Assembly (NCBI RefSeq): GCF_008831285.2 | Contig: NC_045146.1 | Location: 17,189,289-17,253,288, forward strand | Source: Nymphaea colorata | Lineage: Eukaryota > Streptophyta > Magnoliopsida > Nymphaeales > Nymphaeaceae | Reading direction: 5' to 3' | DNA length: 64,000 bases | Shown: positions 39,101-48,816 of the stretch, in pieces | How the letters are laid out: the number at the start of each line of letters is the position of its first letter | Numbering within the stretch: position 1 is the stretch's first letter | Notes under the pieces: generated by a model | Database searches by the model: none | The model's input: only the letters and a program-made list of their open reading frames with translations | What the model was told of the DNA's origin: nothing | Made by a program: the position numbers and the translations under genes

Positions 39101-39917
39101 AACATTTCCACTGTCGCTGTATTTTAGAATGGATGTAAATGATGCACTTTCCTTCTACACAAAAAAAGGCATCTAACACAGCAAAAATTGTAAATTATTT
39201 TCCAAATGCGAGTGAGACTCAAACATCGACACTACAACTTCAACTGAGTATAAGATTGCAAAACATGCACGACTTTGCAATGACTGGACTTTATCATCAT
39301 GCTTAATTACCAATAAAAGTATCCTAATACAGGTGCCAACGACAGATTCTTGCAGCATTTCAAACAGACAAGAAGCTAAATTCTGAACAACTAGAGGCAA
39401 ATACATGTCATATGTAGTTTATTGACTGTATGTATTAACGTGGGAGGGGCAGCAACTTGCCCAACTACAGCATAAGCACCAAAAATACGTATCTTCAAAG
39501 GTTAGGGAGAATCCGTTTCTTCCTTAGATCCCCAAAAATCTGAACCATCCTCACCAAGAAACTTTCCAAAGTTTTATGTAAAAGTAACTTACATATCAGT
39601 GCTCCTTTTCAATTACTATTGCTTGAAAACTGTGAGCGTCACCACCTTGCCAACGCAGTTGTTTCATCTTTCACGTATGCGCGGAAAAAAGGAGAGCCCA
39701 TGAGAAAAAAAATGTGTAGAACATATTTATAAAGCTTCATGAACAAAAATGATTTCATTTGTGGATTTTTTTTTTGGTAAGTTGATGTAAATTCTTCAAA
39801 GAGCGCTGCATTTCTTGGAGAAAAAAATTATGACCCCGTAATGTGCCAATTGTGAAAGTTGGACAATATTCACGTTTCTATGACCAAAATAACACGATCT
39901 AAAAGCTCATGTACATG

Positions 39918-40051
39918 AGCTAGACGTATTTATTAAAATCAGGCCTTAAAAACACAATATTCAGCACGATTTATTTGGTAGACATGTCTATCAAATAAAT
40001 CATGATGAATATTGTGTATATAAGGCCTGATTGAATTAAATACGTCCAGCT
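39918..40051. mobile_element. 134-bp near-perfect foldback (MITE-like)
   Basis: Two arms of about 66 bases meet at the palindrome GACATGTC (39981-39988). The left arm reads AGCTAGACGTATTTA, ATCAGGCCTTA, ACACAATATTCA, GATTTATTTGGTAGACATG. The right arm in reverse complement reads AGCTGGACGTATTTA, ATCAGGCCTTA, ACACAATATTCA, GATTTATTTGATAGACATG. The structure would form one long hairpin with almost no loop. It fits a small foldback MITE; a young miRNA-type hairpin is the alternative. Confidence 0.8.
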
Positions 40052-40949
40052 ATAGTTTTCACAGCATGTTATAGGGATCCGTAGTGCATAATGCCATTAT
40101 ATGTGGTTATGTGTGTATATGTTTAAATTGTCACAATTATCTAAAATTATAGTTCACCCTAGACCATTAAATATTAAGAGATGTGCAAGTGACGAGGATG
40201 TCTAAAAAAATTAACGTTTTAGGTACTTTTATGAAAAAAAGTACTTGTGAAAATAAAGAAGGTTTCTCTTCGATCTGTTGAAAACATCACAATTATATGT
40301 GTTGTCTCTATAGTAGTTGAGGGTTGATTCACACACATGAGTCTTTGAGAGTGCTTTGGCAATAAGAACACTAATTACAACGTTTCAACTTCCATGACTT
40401 TGTCCTAACTACCAGAGTAAGTTCATGAAACATTGTATTAATGTTCAATGAATATCTGTCTTAATTTTTAGAACGATTCATGAAACACTCTGTTATTATT
40501 CCTGTTGCCAAAGTTGTCCCTTCTTTTATGGTAATAAGCTGGGTGATATTATACGTTCTAAGGTTGAGGGGAACCTCAAATGTTTCACATTACCCTTAAA
40601 TCGGTTCAGGTTTGTTTGAGCTTCTCTTTCAAGTCAAAAAAAGGTTTGAATCTAGACACGCAAATAATGTTATCCTACATCTGCATTTGCTGATCAGACG
40701 GACCATAGAACAATTCCAAATGAGAATGATGACTCAAGCTAAAATAAATTGGACATAAACCTACAAACACATACACACAAACGCCTAACTGATCTATGGT
40801 TTGGTGTCAAAAGCTCGTATTTATTAATTCTAAGAATCATAATTAGCTTGCAAGAAAGGTCATCTAGACCATTGATGAATGTCCTTAACATTGTTTAAGG
40901 CGGGCTAGGGGCCTATTTAAGGTAGGCCCATGGTTTGATTGTCATGGGT

Positions 40950-41300
40950 GCTGTGTAACCACTCGGGCTACACTGGGCTTAGGCTCATAGTCTAACGAAT
41001 TGCAACCTACCTCTTAGTAGTTTTGGTTTGAACCTGAAAAAAACCATCAACCAGGACAAACAATTAATTTAACAACTCCTTTTATAAGTCTCCAAAGATT
41101 CCTCACAATATTAAATGTGAATGTTGAACCGTACTTTGATACGACTATAACAACCCACTCGCACCAGGCTCAAGTCACTGCTTTGATGGATCACAACTCG
41201 CCTTCTAACAGTTTTGATTTTAACTTAAAAAAAAAAACTAAGAACAATAACAACTAATTATTTTAACAACCCATTTTATAACTTTTACAAGATTCTTATA
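40950..41300. repeat. diverged direct repeat, possible retroelement remnant
   Basis: Sequence at about 40990-41100 (GTCTAACG, CAACCTACCTCTTAGTAGTTTTGGTTT, CCTTTTATAA) recurs in degraded form at about 41190-41295 (CAACTCGCCTTCTAACAGTTTTGATTT, CATTTTATAA). The spacing is about 200 bases. No ends typical of an LTR were found. Confidence 0.45.
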
Positions 41301-41379
41301 TATGAGACTAAACTTTTAGGGTGTTACATATTATGTTTTGCATCCTAAATGATGGGATGTGGTATCCAAGTTGAAAATA

Positions 41380-41453
41380 TACTGCTGCTATCGCGATGCT
41401 CAAGCATGACCCTACTTACTGCTGCCATCCCCATGCTCAAGCATGACCCTACA
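41380..41453. repeat. 37-bp tandem duplication
   Basis: Two adjacent 37-base copies (41380-41416 and 41417-41453) share TACTGCTGC and ATGCTCAAGCATGACCCTAC and differ at a few positions. Each contains the palindrome ATGCTCAAGCAT. Confidence 0.9.
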
Positions 41454-41749
41454 GGTAAGAGAAATGAGGAGGGCTTGCAGACCTTTTTTATTTTTTAGAC
41501 AGTGGACTGTAAACCTCCGCTCACGGAAAGGGCATTGGCGTTGTTAATTATACATAGAAATTAGTTGAAAGAAACGGTTCTCAATTAGAGCCAACCACAT
41601 GAACAGCTGATGCACATGCATGCATATCCACACACATTTCTTACATATAATTGCTTAAGATTCAAGTACCACAATATAGAAAAGCCACTGATAAGCTGTA
41701 AATTGATATAGAGGTTCACCCATCAATGCAGCCTGCATTTTGCTTGAAT

Positions 41750-41753
<4 letters not shown>

Positions 41754-41846
<93 letters not shown>
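41754..41846. repeat. long (GA)n microsatellite downstream of the NAC gene
   Basis: About 46 uninterrupted GA units, ending about 165 bases past the NAC stop codon, probably in or just beyond its 3' untranslated region. Its length makes it likely to be polymorphic. Confidence 0.97.
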
Positions 41847-41848
<2 letters not shown>

Positions 41849-42012
41849 CTCGCTGGCTGCTGCATACATACTTCTCAACAATATATCCCTACTCCTTATC
41901 TACACAAGCAACCCCAATTGCTACTATCAATAATTAACTCATTAAAAGCACAGAAATTAAGAGGAGACGATGCTCCATATCCTCCCTTTCGGAAGGATGC
42001 AAATTCCACGTA

Positions 42013-42635
42013 TCAGATCTGCACAACATCAACATCACAACCAGGGCTTATATCCAGCAACCCATGATGATCAAGCTCATGGCCATGTCCCTCCACTCCC
42101 TCCAAGAGAACCAAGCCCAACTCCCTCTGCTGATCATGGATCAACCCAAACTCACACCCTTGGTCGCCTTCTCCTTCATATTCTTCATGGCTCAACTGTG
42201 AGGCAACAAACCTGTCTAGCGCCCTCCAATCCGTCAAGTTCTCCTTTTGTTTCCCCGCCATTTCCTCGCTTCCTCCACCACAGTCATACTGTGGGAACAG
42301 GCCGCCGCCACCTTCTGCCATGCAAAGCGAGATGGGTGCGTTCCAAAACTGTAACTTAGGGCTCCCTAGCTGAGGCAGCTGCTGCAGAAGCCTCTCTGCA
42401 ACGCTGTAGTTGTTCACACCTTCAAGTTCATGCTCTTGCTTGCATACTACAGCAGGCCGTTGGCTTGAGAGGAAGTTCAGGGAGTCGAATGCACCATTGT
42501 GGTCTTCATAGAAGTAACCCGATTCCCATGCCTCACTGCTTCTTGTCTGACAGTTGGTCCTTTTCTTGAATGCTCTACAAACGACCCATCCTTCTTCCTA
42601 CAAGTATGTATCCAGAACGAAAATCAGTCAAAGGC

Positions 42636-42668
<33 letters not shown>

Positions 42669-43126
42669 GCATTAGAAAAGGGGGAACGTGCCTGAGGGGG
42701 TCCATTCTCATCGGTTTCCAGCCTGTACTCGTGCATGATCCAATCGGTTTTCTGGCCGTTGGGTGCCCGGCCTTTGTAGAAGACCAGAGTCTTACGCATA
42801 CCGATGAGGCGGAGCTTGTCGTAGACGGCCTTGTCCCTTCCGGTGGCCTTCCAGAAGCCGGCCATAGTTGCCCTGTTGGTCCTCGTCCCCGTCGGGTACT
42901 TCTTGTCCTTGTGGCTAAAAAAGTACCATTCTGTTTGTTCCTCCTGTCCGATTCTGCATCTTTCTGTTTTCACCAACCCCCATAAACAAAGTTAAGACTA
43001 TTATATCTGACAAGCATCGGATAGCGTTAGGCCATGTGCACAGACATACGTACGCACGCAAACGCATGCACCAAACATACTGATGGGGAATCTACGCATG
43101 ATTTAATGCATGCACGCACATTGGTG

Positions 43127-43161
<35 letters not shown>

Positions 43162-43941
43162 AGTTTCCTGACATGAATAACTTGCACACTCACATCTATG
43201 ATTCCTAAGGAGAATCAAGCAGCCTCCTGGTCTGGTTTTTCTCATCAAGAAGAAAGTGTATGCATCTCAATCAGAGAAGAACGGAAAAGCGCACAGAACA
43301 TGCAGATTAATTAAAACATGCAGATTAATTAATAGAAACCACCATTTTTAATTGTATCCGCAAACCTTAAGTACTCTCCCATTTTTGAATTTATACTAGC
43401 TTATTGTTCCAACCAAATCAGACAATGGCCACGCTCAGATAGTTAATCCAGTTTTGTGATTCATCACAGAAGAAAGAAAAATAGAGGGCTGTATTTGAAT
43501 GATACTTTTGTTGAAAATACATAGATATGATGTCATTTGTCAAGGTCGACTGCATAGGTTCTGAATGGGTGAGAATCTAAGGGTAGATACGTGGGGATTA
43601 CTCACCCATTACAACTCGTAGAAGACCCTCAAACTTTGAACCATATGTGGATACATATACACAGATGATCCACAATTATAACTCCACATCCATGGCTACG
43701 GTGTGGCCGATCTTCTCTCTGTTCTCTCTCTCCCAAAGGAACACATACAAAGAAAGTTCTGTGGTTAATCGTTACTACCTTGAATATCCCATGGCTCTAT
43801 CCTGTAAAGATCGATGTCCTTGATCACATCAAGGTCTATCTTCTGCGAGGCAACCTTCTTCCTGAGGTAATAGCCAACCAACTCCTCATCCGTTGGGTGA
43901 AATCTGAAACCAGGAGGTACACAAGACTCCGGGGCCTCCAT
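42013..43941 (-). CDS. NAC-domain transcription factor, VND1-6 class
   Basis: The three exons, in transcript order, are 43941-43779, 42963-42692 and 42597-42013: 1020 nt, 339 aa. The NAC domain fills about residues 9-155: [18 protein letters not shown] (A), [20 protein letters not shown] (B), [20 protein letters not shown] and [14 protein letters not shown] (C), [20 protein letters not shown] and WIMHEYRL (D), [13 protein letters not shown] (E). These residues match VASCULAR-RELATED NAC-DOMAIN proteins, which switch on secondary-wall and xylem-vessel genes, better than NST/SND or SMB/BRN types. The C-terminus holds the LQFWNAP and [19 protein letters not shown] motifs I associate with VND activation regions. 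The start follows a possible 5'-UTR splice acceptor (GTTGCAG just upstream). The first intron is GT-AG. The second (94 bases) begins GC, not GT, if the conserved [13 protein letters not shown] junction is kept. Both introns carry GA/CT runs. I cannot name the exact orthologue. Confidence 0.95.
42637..42667. repeat. (GA)n microsatellite inside NAC intron 2
   Basis: About 15 units, taking up a third of a 94-base intron (CT on the coding strand). Confidence 0.95.
43129..43159. repeat. (CT)n microsatellite inside NAC intron 1
   Basis: About 15 units, in the middle of the 815-base first intron (GA on the coding strand). Confidence 0.95.
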
Positions 43942-44992
43942 CCTCCTGCAACAGAATATTCACCACCTTGTTCGTTACTGAAAAGCATTCGAATTCTCTA
44001 ACGAGAAAATAAACTTCAAGAAGCTTTAGGAAAGCAAGCAGGAAGAAAAGCAACAAAATGTCCTATAAATGGGTAAGAAACATCGTAATATTGTCATTCA
44101 CCTCTTGCATCAAAACTACAAACCCAAGCGTACGAAACCCCTCCATGAATGAACATAAATTGTTATTTTGATCTGATAAGAGGAAAACCTGAAGCTCGTT
44201 CGGCAAGGTTGCTAACTAGGAGAAGGAAGAAGCATGTTGGTAACGTCATGGTGCACAAAATGATTCCCTCGATGATGTGAAATGCTAGAGATTTCACCAA
44301 AAAAGAGTATGCTTCTTAGCATACTGCTACTGAAGGGAGGCGGCGAGTGAAGTTGGCTTTGTCAACGGAAGCAGGCGCACAATACTCGAGTAATGTAGAA
44401 AGAATCAGGAGAAAAGGAGAAGTAGGCAGCATCCATTGGCCTCCATGAGAGTGCACAGAGAGCACGCGCCGCATCCAAGAGTAAGCAAAGAGAAGGTGAA
44501 AACAATTAAAAAGGAAGCTCAGCTCCCAATGCATCTTCAATGCATTTATTTAGTTATTCTTTTCCTTCCACAGTGTGGAAGCATGCTGCAGGCCTGCACT
44601 ATGAGTTTGCCTGCGTTATCGTTATGACTATCTCTTGTCAGCAAAAAACAAGGGGGAAGGAAGCATTTACTGACTCTCCTGTCGCCTTGTCTGGGATTCA
44701 GTGACACAATTATTTCGGAAAAATGCCTTTTCTTCCCACCCTTTTCTCTCCTCGACATGGGACCTTTTGATAACAGTTATAGACGAAGTTTTGTTCGATA
44801 GCAGCAGCCTGGTTATGTGTATTTTCGTGATTGCAGGAATATCTTGTTGAAAAAATGCACCTTCTGGACATGGAATATCAGAAATCGAGACAACCTCATC
44901 AACTTGTAAGGGAAATTGGTGAGAATATGCCGTTTTACTGGAGAGGACGAGAGGATCTCGAGATTGGTGAATTCACATGAGAAATGGGTGGC

Positions 44993-44996
<4 letters not shown>

Positions 44997-45023
<27 letters not shown>
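44997..45023. repeat. (GA)n microsatellite upstream of the NAC gene
   Basis: About 13 GA units roughly 1.05 kb upstream of the NAC start codon. Further interrupted GA runs occur at about 45598-45656. Confidence 0.9.
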
Positions 45024-45485
45024 GAAGAAGAACAAGATCTCGAGATTGATGAATCCACATGGGAAATTAGAAGAAATGCAATATGACTGTACGTCGTCAC
45101 GGATAAACAGGCAGTCGGCATTTGTGAACTGCTTAGAATTGTGATCTTCAGGTTGCATCGCTTAGAGTCTTGAGACGAAACGAAACCCCCCAACATTTTT
45201 CATGCACATAAAACGGAGGACAACCCCCCGCCCCCCGTCAAAACATTAAAATTTGCAATGAAAGCCCGAAGAAACCGTCGAGTCAGGGGTAGATCTGAAC
45301 AACAAGAGCCATGCAACTGCTGCAGAAAAAAGCACGATCCTCCTTTCTTAAAAATATACTCCCAATGAATTGGTACCATTTCTACATACTGTAATTGGTA
45401 ATAGCATGATAATGGAAAAGAGAATATTGATTCTCTTACCTATTTTACCTGCAAGAAGCAAGAGAATAGGAGTGCTGTCTCTGAC

Positions 45486-45510
45486 GAAGAAGAAGAAGAA
45501 GAAGAAGAAG
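45486..45510. repeat. (GAA)n microsatellite
   Basis: Eight GAA units, about 1.55 kb upstream of the NAC start. Confidence 0.9.
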
Positions 45511-45738
45511 TTGAACGGGAAAGTTAATGGCGTTAACGGGAAACAAGACACAAGAATATAAAGGGAGAGCGAGGGGAGTCCTCTCCCCCTGTTTCTTAGA
45601 GAGAGAGACAGAGAGAGAGATCAGATGGCCTGTGAAAGAAGAGAGAGAGAGAGAGGAAAAGGTGGTGAGTGGGGGTGGTATAGTTCTCGATTGCGCGTGG
45701 CTGTTGGGCATGTAAAGGCTTGTTGTGCCCCCCCCGGA

Positions 45739-45828
45739 GTGACGTCACCCTTCCTGTTCCCTCTACAGCCTTTAAGGTTAAAAAATATGACACAACGGAT
45801 CATCTCTCTACTGGAGCTGACACGTGGT
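45739..45828. promoter_or_regulatory. TGACGTCA and CACGTG palindromes upstream of the NAC gene
   Basis: GTGACGTCAC, a perfect palindrome with the bZIP/TGA core, is at 45739-45748. The G-box-type ACACGTGG, core CACGTG, is at 45820-45827. Both lie about 1.8-1.9 kb upstream of the NAC start codon. These are known plant bZIP and bHLH target cores, but short palindromes occur by chance and function is inferred only. Confidence 0.35.
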
Positions 45829-45929
45829 CTTGGACGGTACGGGGGGACCACTTCCACCGAGGATTTTCAGTAGCCGGCTGAAGCTCAGGACGAAGTGGCT
45901 CGGCTCCATGTGCTGCTGCTGTCCGTCTC

Positions 45930-46290
45930 CTCCCTTAACAATGTTAACTAGTCGAGTCAACTCTAGCTACACTCCAACTCACTTGGTTAAACTCGACTCG
46001 AGTTTGGATCGAAAGTTAAAAGAGTCAAGCTTAACTGATCACTTGAACTTGTAAACTAGTCGAGTTGAGTTGAATGAACTCGATTCAATTAAGCTTGCTT
46101 AGGCTTGTTTAACATTAATACTTATTTTTGTAATCTCAAATACTTAAAATAACTTAAATAAAAACATGAAAATTTTAAACAAAAAATATATATTAAGGGA
46201 CATAAGCTTAAAAGAGCTCGAGCTCGAACCAAGCATATGTGAATCGAGTCAAGTTTGAACTGATCTAGTTCGAGCTTGGCTCACTCATTG
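45930..46290. repeat. CTCGAG-rich degenerate repeat
   Basis: Short related words recur on both strands: CTAGTCGAGT, AACTCGACTCGAGT, GTCGAGTTGAGTTGA, GAGCTCGAGCTCGAA, AATCGAGTCAAG. This pattern is common in decayed transposon-derived plant repeats. No ends could be fixed. Confidence 0.45.
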
Positions 46291-46362
46291 TACATCCCTA
46301 CCCTCCCCTCCTCAACAGCGTATCCTGATCAACACAGCCATTTAACATCATTAATTCTTCTC

Positions 46363-46371
46363 TCTCTCTCT

Positions 46372-46413
<42 letters not shown>
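46363..46413. repeat. compound (TC)n(AC)n(TA)n microsatellite
   Basis: Short TC and AC runs lead into about 15 TA units. Confidence 0.9.
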
Positions 46414-46417
<4 letters not shown>

Positions 46418-46875
46418 CAGATATCTCTATCTCTTTCTTTCACGCACACATGAACAAACACATGCAAGATTCAAATATATGGGACGCTAAGTGGTAAAAA
46501 CTTAAAGCTATATGTTTATCAAAGTACAATAAACTATTACTAAAAGCACTATGAACTATTGTTGCTCTATAAAACATCATTAATGTTTTGCATCGATTAT
46601 TTTCTTAGTGATAATTTTTTTATTTTTAGCTATCCCACCCGTAACTGTAAGCTCCCACATACATATAAAGGTATAATTAAATATAAATAAAAGGAACGCT
46701 TTAATTTTACGATCAAATATTCATTTATTGTATGCACCCAATTGCACTTGTACTGGGTGCATGCCTTGAGGTTACTGTTTAATGGTTCATTGAGCGGCTG
46801 CTGAGGGACGAAATCCCCACTATATTTTAGGGCTTCCTCTTTCTCTCTTTCTCTCTGGATTGTTTTGTACTTAGG

Positions 46876-46920
46876 GGACCTCTTGTCCCCAGATTTTGTT
46901 ATATGTTCTCATTTTATCCC

Positions 46921-46971
<51 letters not shown>

Positions 46972-47020
46972 GAGGAGACCTCTTGTCCCCAGATTTTGTT
47001 ATATATTCCCATTTTATTGA

Positions 47021-47070
<50 letters not shown>
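46876..47070. repeat. 100-bp tandem duplication ending in (CT)n(TA)n runs
   Basis: GACCTCTTGTCCCCAGATTT with the following TTGTTATAT and CATTTTAT begins at 46877 and again at 46977. Each copy ends in a CT run followed by a TA run of different length. The duplication thus carries a compound microsatellite in each unit. Confidence 0.9.
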
Positions 47071-47073
<3 letters not shown>

Positions 47074-47613
47074 GTATTTAGCTTTCAAGCCATACCAAGT
47101 AACGCCCATTTGATTGGACAAAAAATGTATATATAGGAACGATTTTGCCTATAGAAGAACAAAAGAACCAAAAAATATATTTTCCCATTGGGCGTAAAAA
47201 AGAGCCTTTTAAGAAAAGCTGAAAATGAACTAATTAATCAATTAGCGAGTGCCCTCTCTAATAAATAGAACATAAAACACAGCTTTCTCTCTCTCGCGCG
47301 CGCGCACGTTTAGCTGCAACTATGAAAAGCTAAGTACCGATCAATCAGTAACAACAATCGACTCTGTAGAATAGTTGTTCAAAAGGCCCCAAAACAAAGT
47401 AAAAACCATGGCCTTAAGCGCGCACAAAATTCCTTGATTGGTACTGCTCTATGCTATATAGATAGATGGATAGATATGTTTCCTACAGTTATGGGTGATT
47501 GCTTAATGTGCTCTCAATTTGATGCGCACATAAATTTTTATCTCAAAACTATTCAATCAAGTGGTACAGGAGTTAAAATAACAAACAATTTGATGGATGT
47601 AATTTGATCTCCA

Positions 47614-47680
47614 AGGGGGTTAGCGCAATGGATAGGACTGGGCTGGTCGGCAGTTCATTTCTTTTCGAGTTTTCATATTA
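47614..47680 (+). mobile_element. possible tRNA-derived SINE head
   Basis: GGGGGTTAGCGCAATGGATA matches a tRNA-like 5' end with a polymerase III A-box (TAGCGCAATGG). Thirty bases on, TTTTCGAGTTTT is a weak B-box. The fold is not a normal tRNA, so a SINE head is more likely than a tRNA gene. The tail was not identified. Confidence 0.3.
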
Positions 47681-48336
47681 TCAACTCCTTGTTCTACAAG
47701 AAGATACAACGATATGTAAGTAGCAGAAACGTAATTCCAAGGCATCAAAAGCATGTTTGGTACCTTAGGAGAAGAGAGGAATGGTGGAGGCTTTGGCTCT
47801 TGGGCGGTAAGATGAAATACTTCCTTTACTCACGGGAATTGGTAGATGTAATTTATGTAGTACATTTAACAAATAAGAACTTTTGAAACCCTTTCTTTTT
47901 TCATATGCAAGAAGAAAAAATCAAAAACATAGAAAACCAAAGACCAATGCAAAATCAAACTGACCTTGATTGGTCAAAATCAATTATGGTACTTTGTTCT
48001 CAAGAACCTTATGTATATTCAAAGCATAATTTTTGACAAAAAAACCTGCAGTGGTTATATATATTTATATCATGGGACTAAGTGAAATCACTCATAAGGC
48101 ACAGAAGAACTTGGGACACACCATTTACTTTGTCTCAATCGCTTTATATTTGTGTGTATGCGTGGGGTCTGCGGCTATTTAGGATATCATTGAGTCTGGG
48201 ATAGAGGTGAGGACACACCAGTGGCATGTAGATTAAAGTTTTGATGACTCTAAGAAGGGTTGGCTTAATGCAGGTGGTCCGTGGTCGTGGCTGGCAGATG
48301 GATAGCCAAAATTTGAGCTTTAGGAGACTCGATTTC

Positions 48337-48514
48337 CAGTGGCAGAGCTATGTTGTAGCTCGTGTGGGCAATTGTCCACAAGCCCACAAGTTTTACTTTA
48401 TTACACATAGAAATTTCATAATTTTCATTTTTTTTTTAACATATGAGTGCTTTTTAAAGTCTGATATTTAAACTTAGAGTGCTCCTTAGCCAAAAATTTA
48501 TAGCTCTGCGACTG
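48337..48514. mobile_element. MITE-like element, copy A
   Basis: It begins CAGTGGCAGAGCTA and ends TAGCTCTGCGACTG, which is the reverse complement with one mismatch, giving 14-bp terminal inverted repeats on a 178-bp element. The AT-rich interior shares TATGAGT, AAAGT-TGA and TTAAACTTAGAG with copy B. Confidence 0.7.
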
Positions 48515-48665
48515 TTAGTTTCTACACATGGCAAAGCATCTTTGTATCTTGATGTTAGGAAGTACTAGCAACAGCCATGGAACAGTTTAAGCATGCATGC
48601 ATGTGCCAAGAAGATAGAGTTCAGAAAGATAAACCGGCCCCTCGGTCGGATGATATCCAATACAA

Positions 48666-48816
48666 CAGTGGCGGAGCTACGCCGCCCACACCAGCCCATA
48701 CTTTGTTTACATATAAAAACTTCATTAATTTTCAGTCTTTTATATATGAGTTCCCCTTAAAGTTTGAAAATTAAACTTAGAGCGCCCTGAGCCAGAAATT
48801 TCTGGCAACACCTCTG
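48666..48816. mobile_element. MITE-like element, copy B
   Basis: It starts CAGTGGCGGAGCTAC and has the same interior words as copy A in the same order, including TTAAACTTAGAGCGCC. It ends in a decayed inverted end, ACACCTCTG. The two copies are about 150 bases apart in direct orientation. Confidence 0.65.

Noticed and set aside
46896..47136. Frames with long Ser/Leu then Tyr/Ile runs
   Set aside because: They are direct translations of CT and TA microsatellites.
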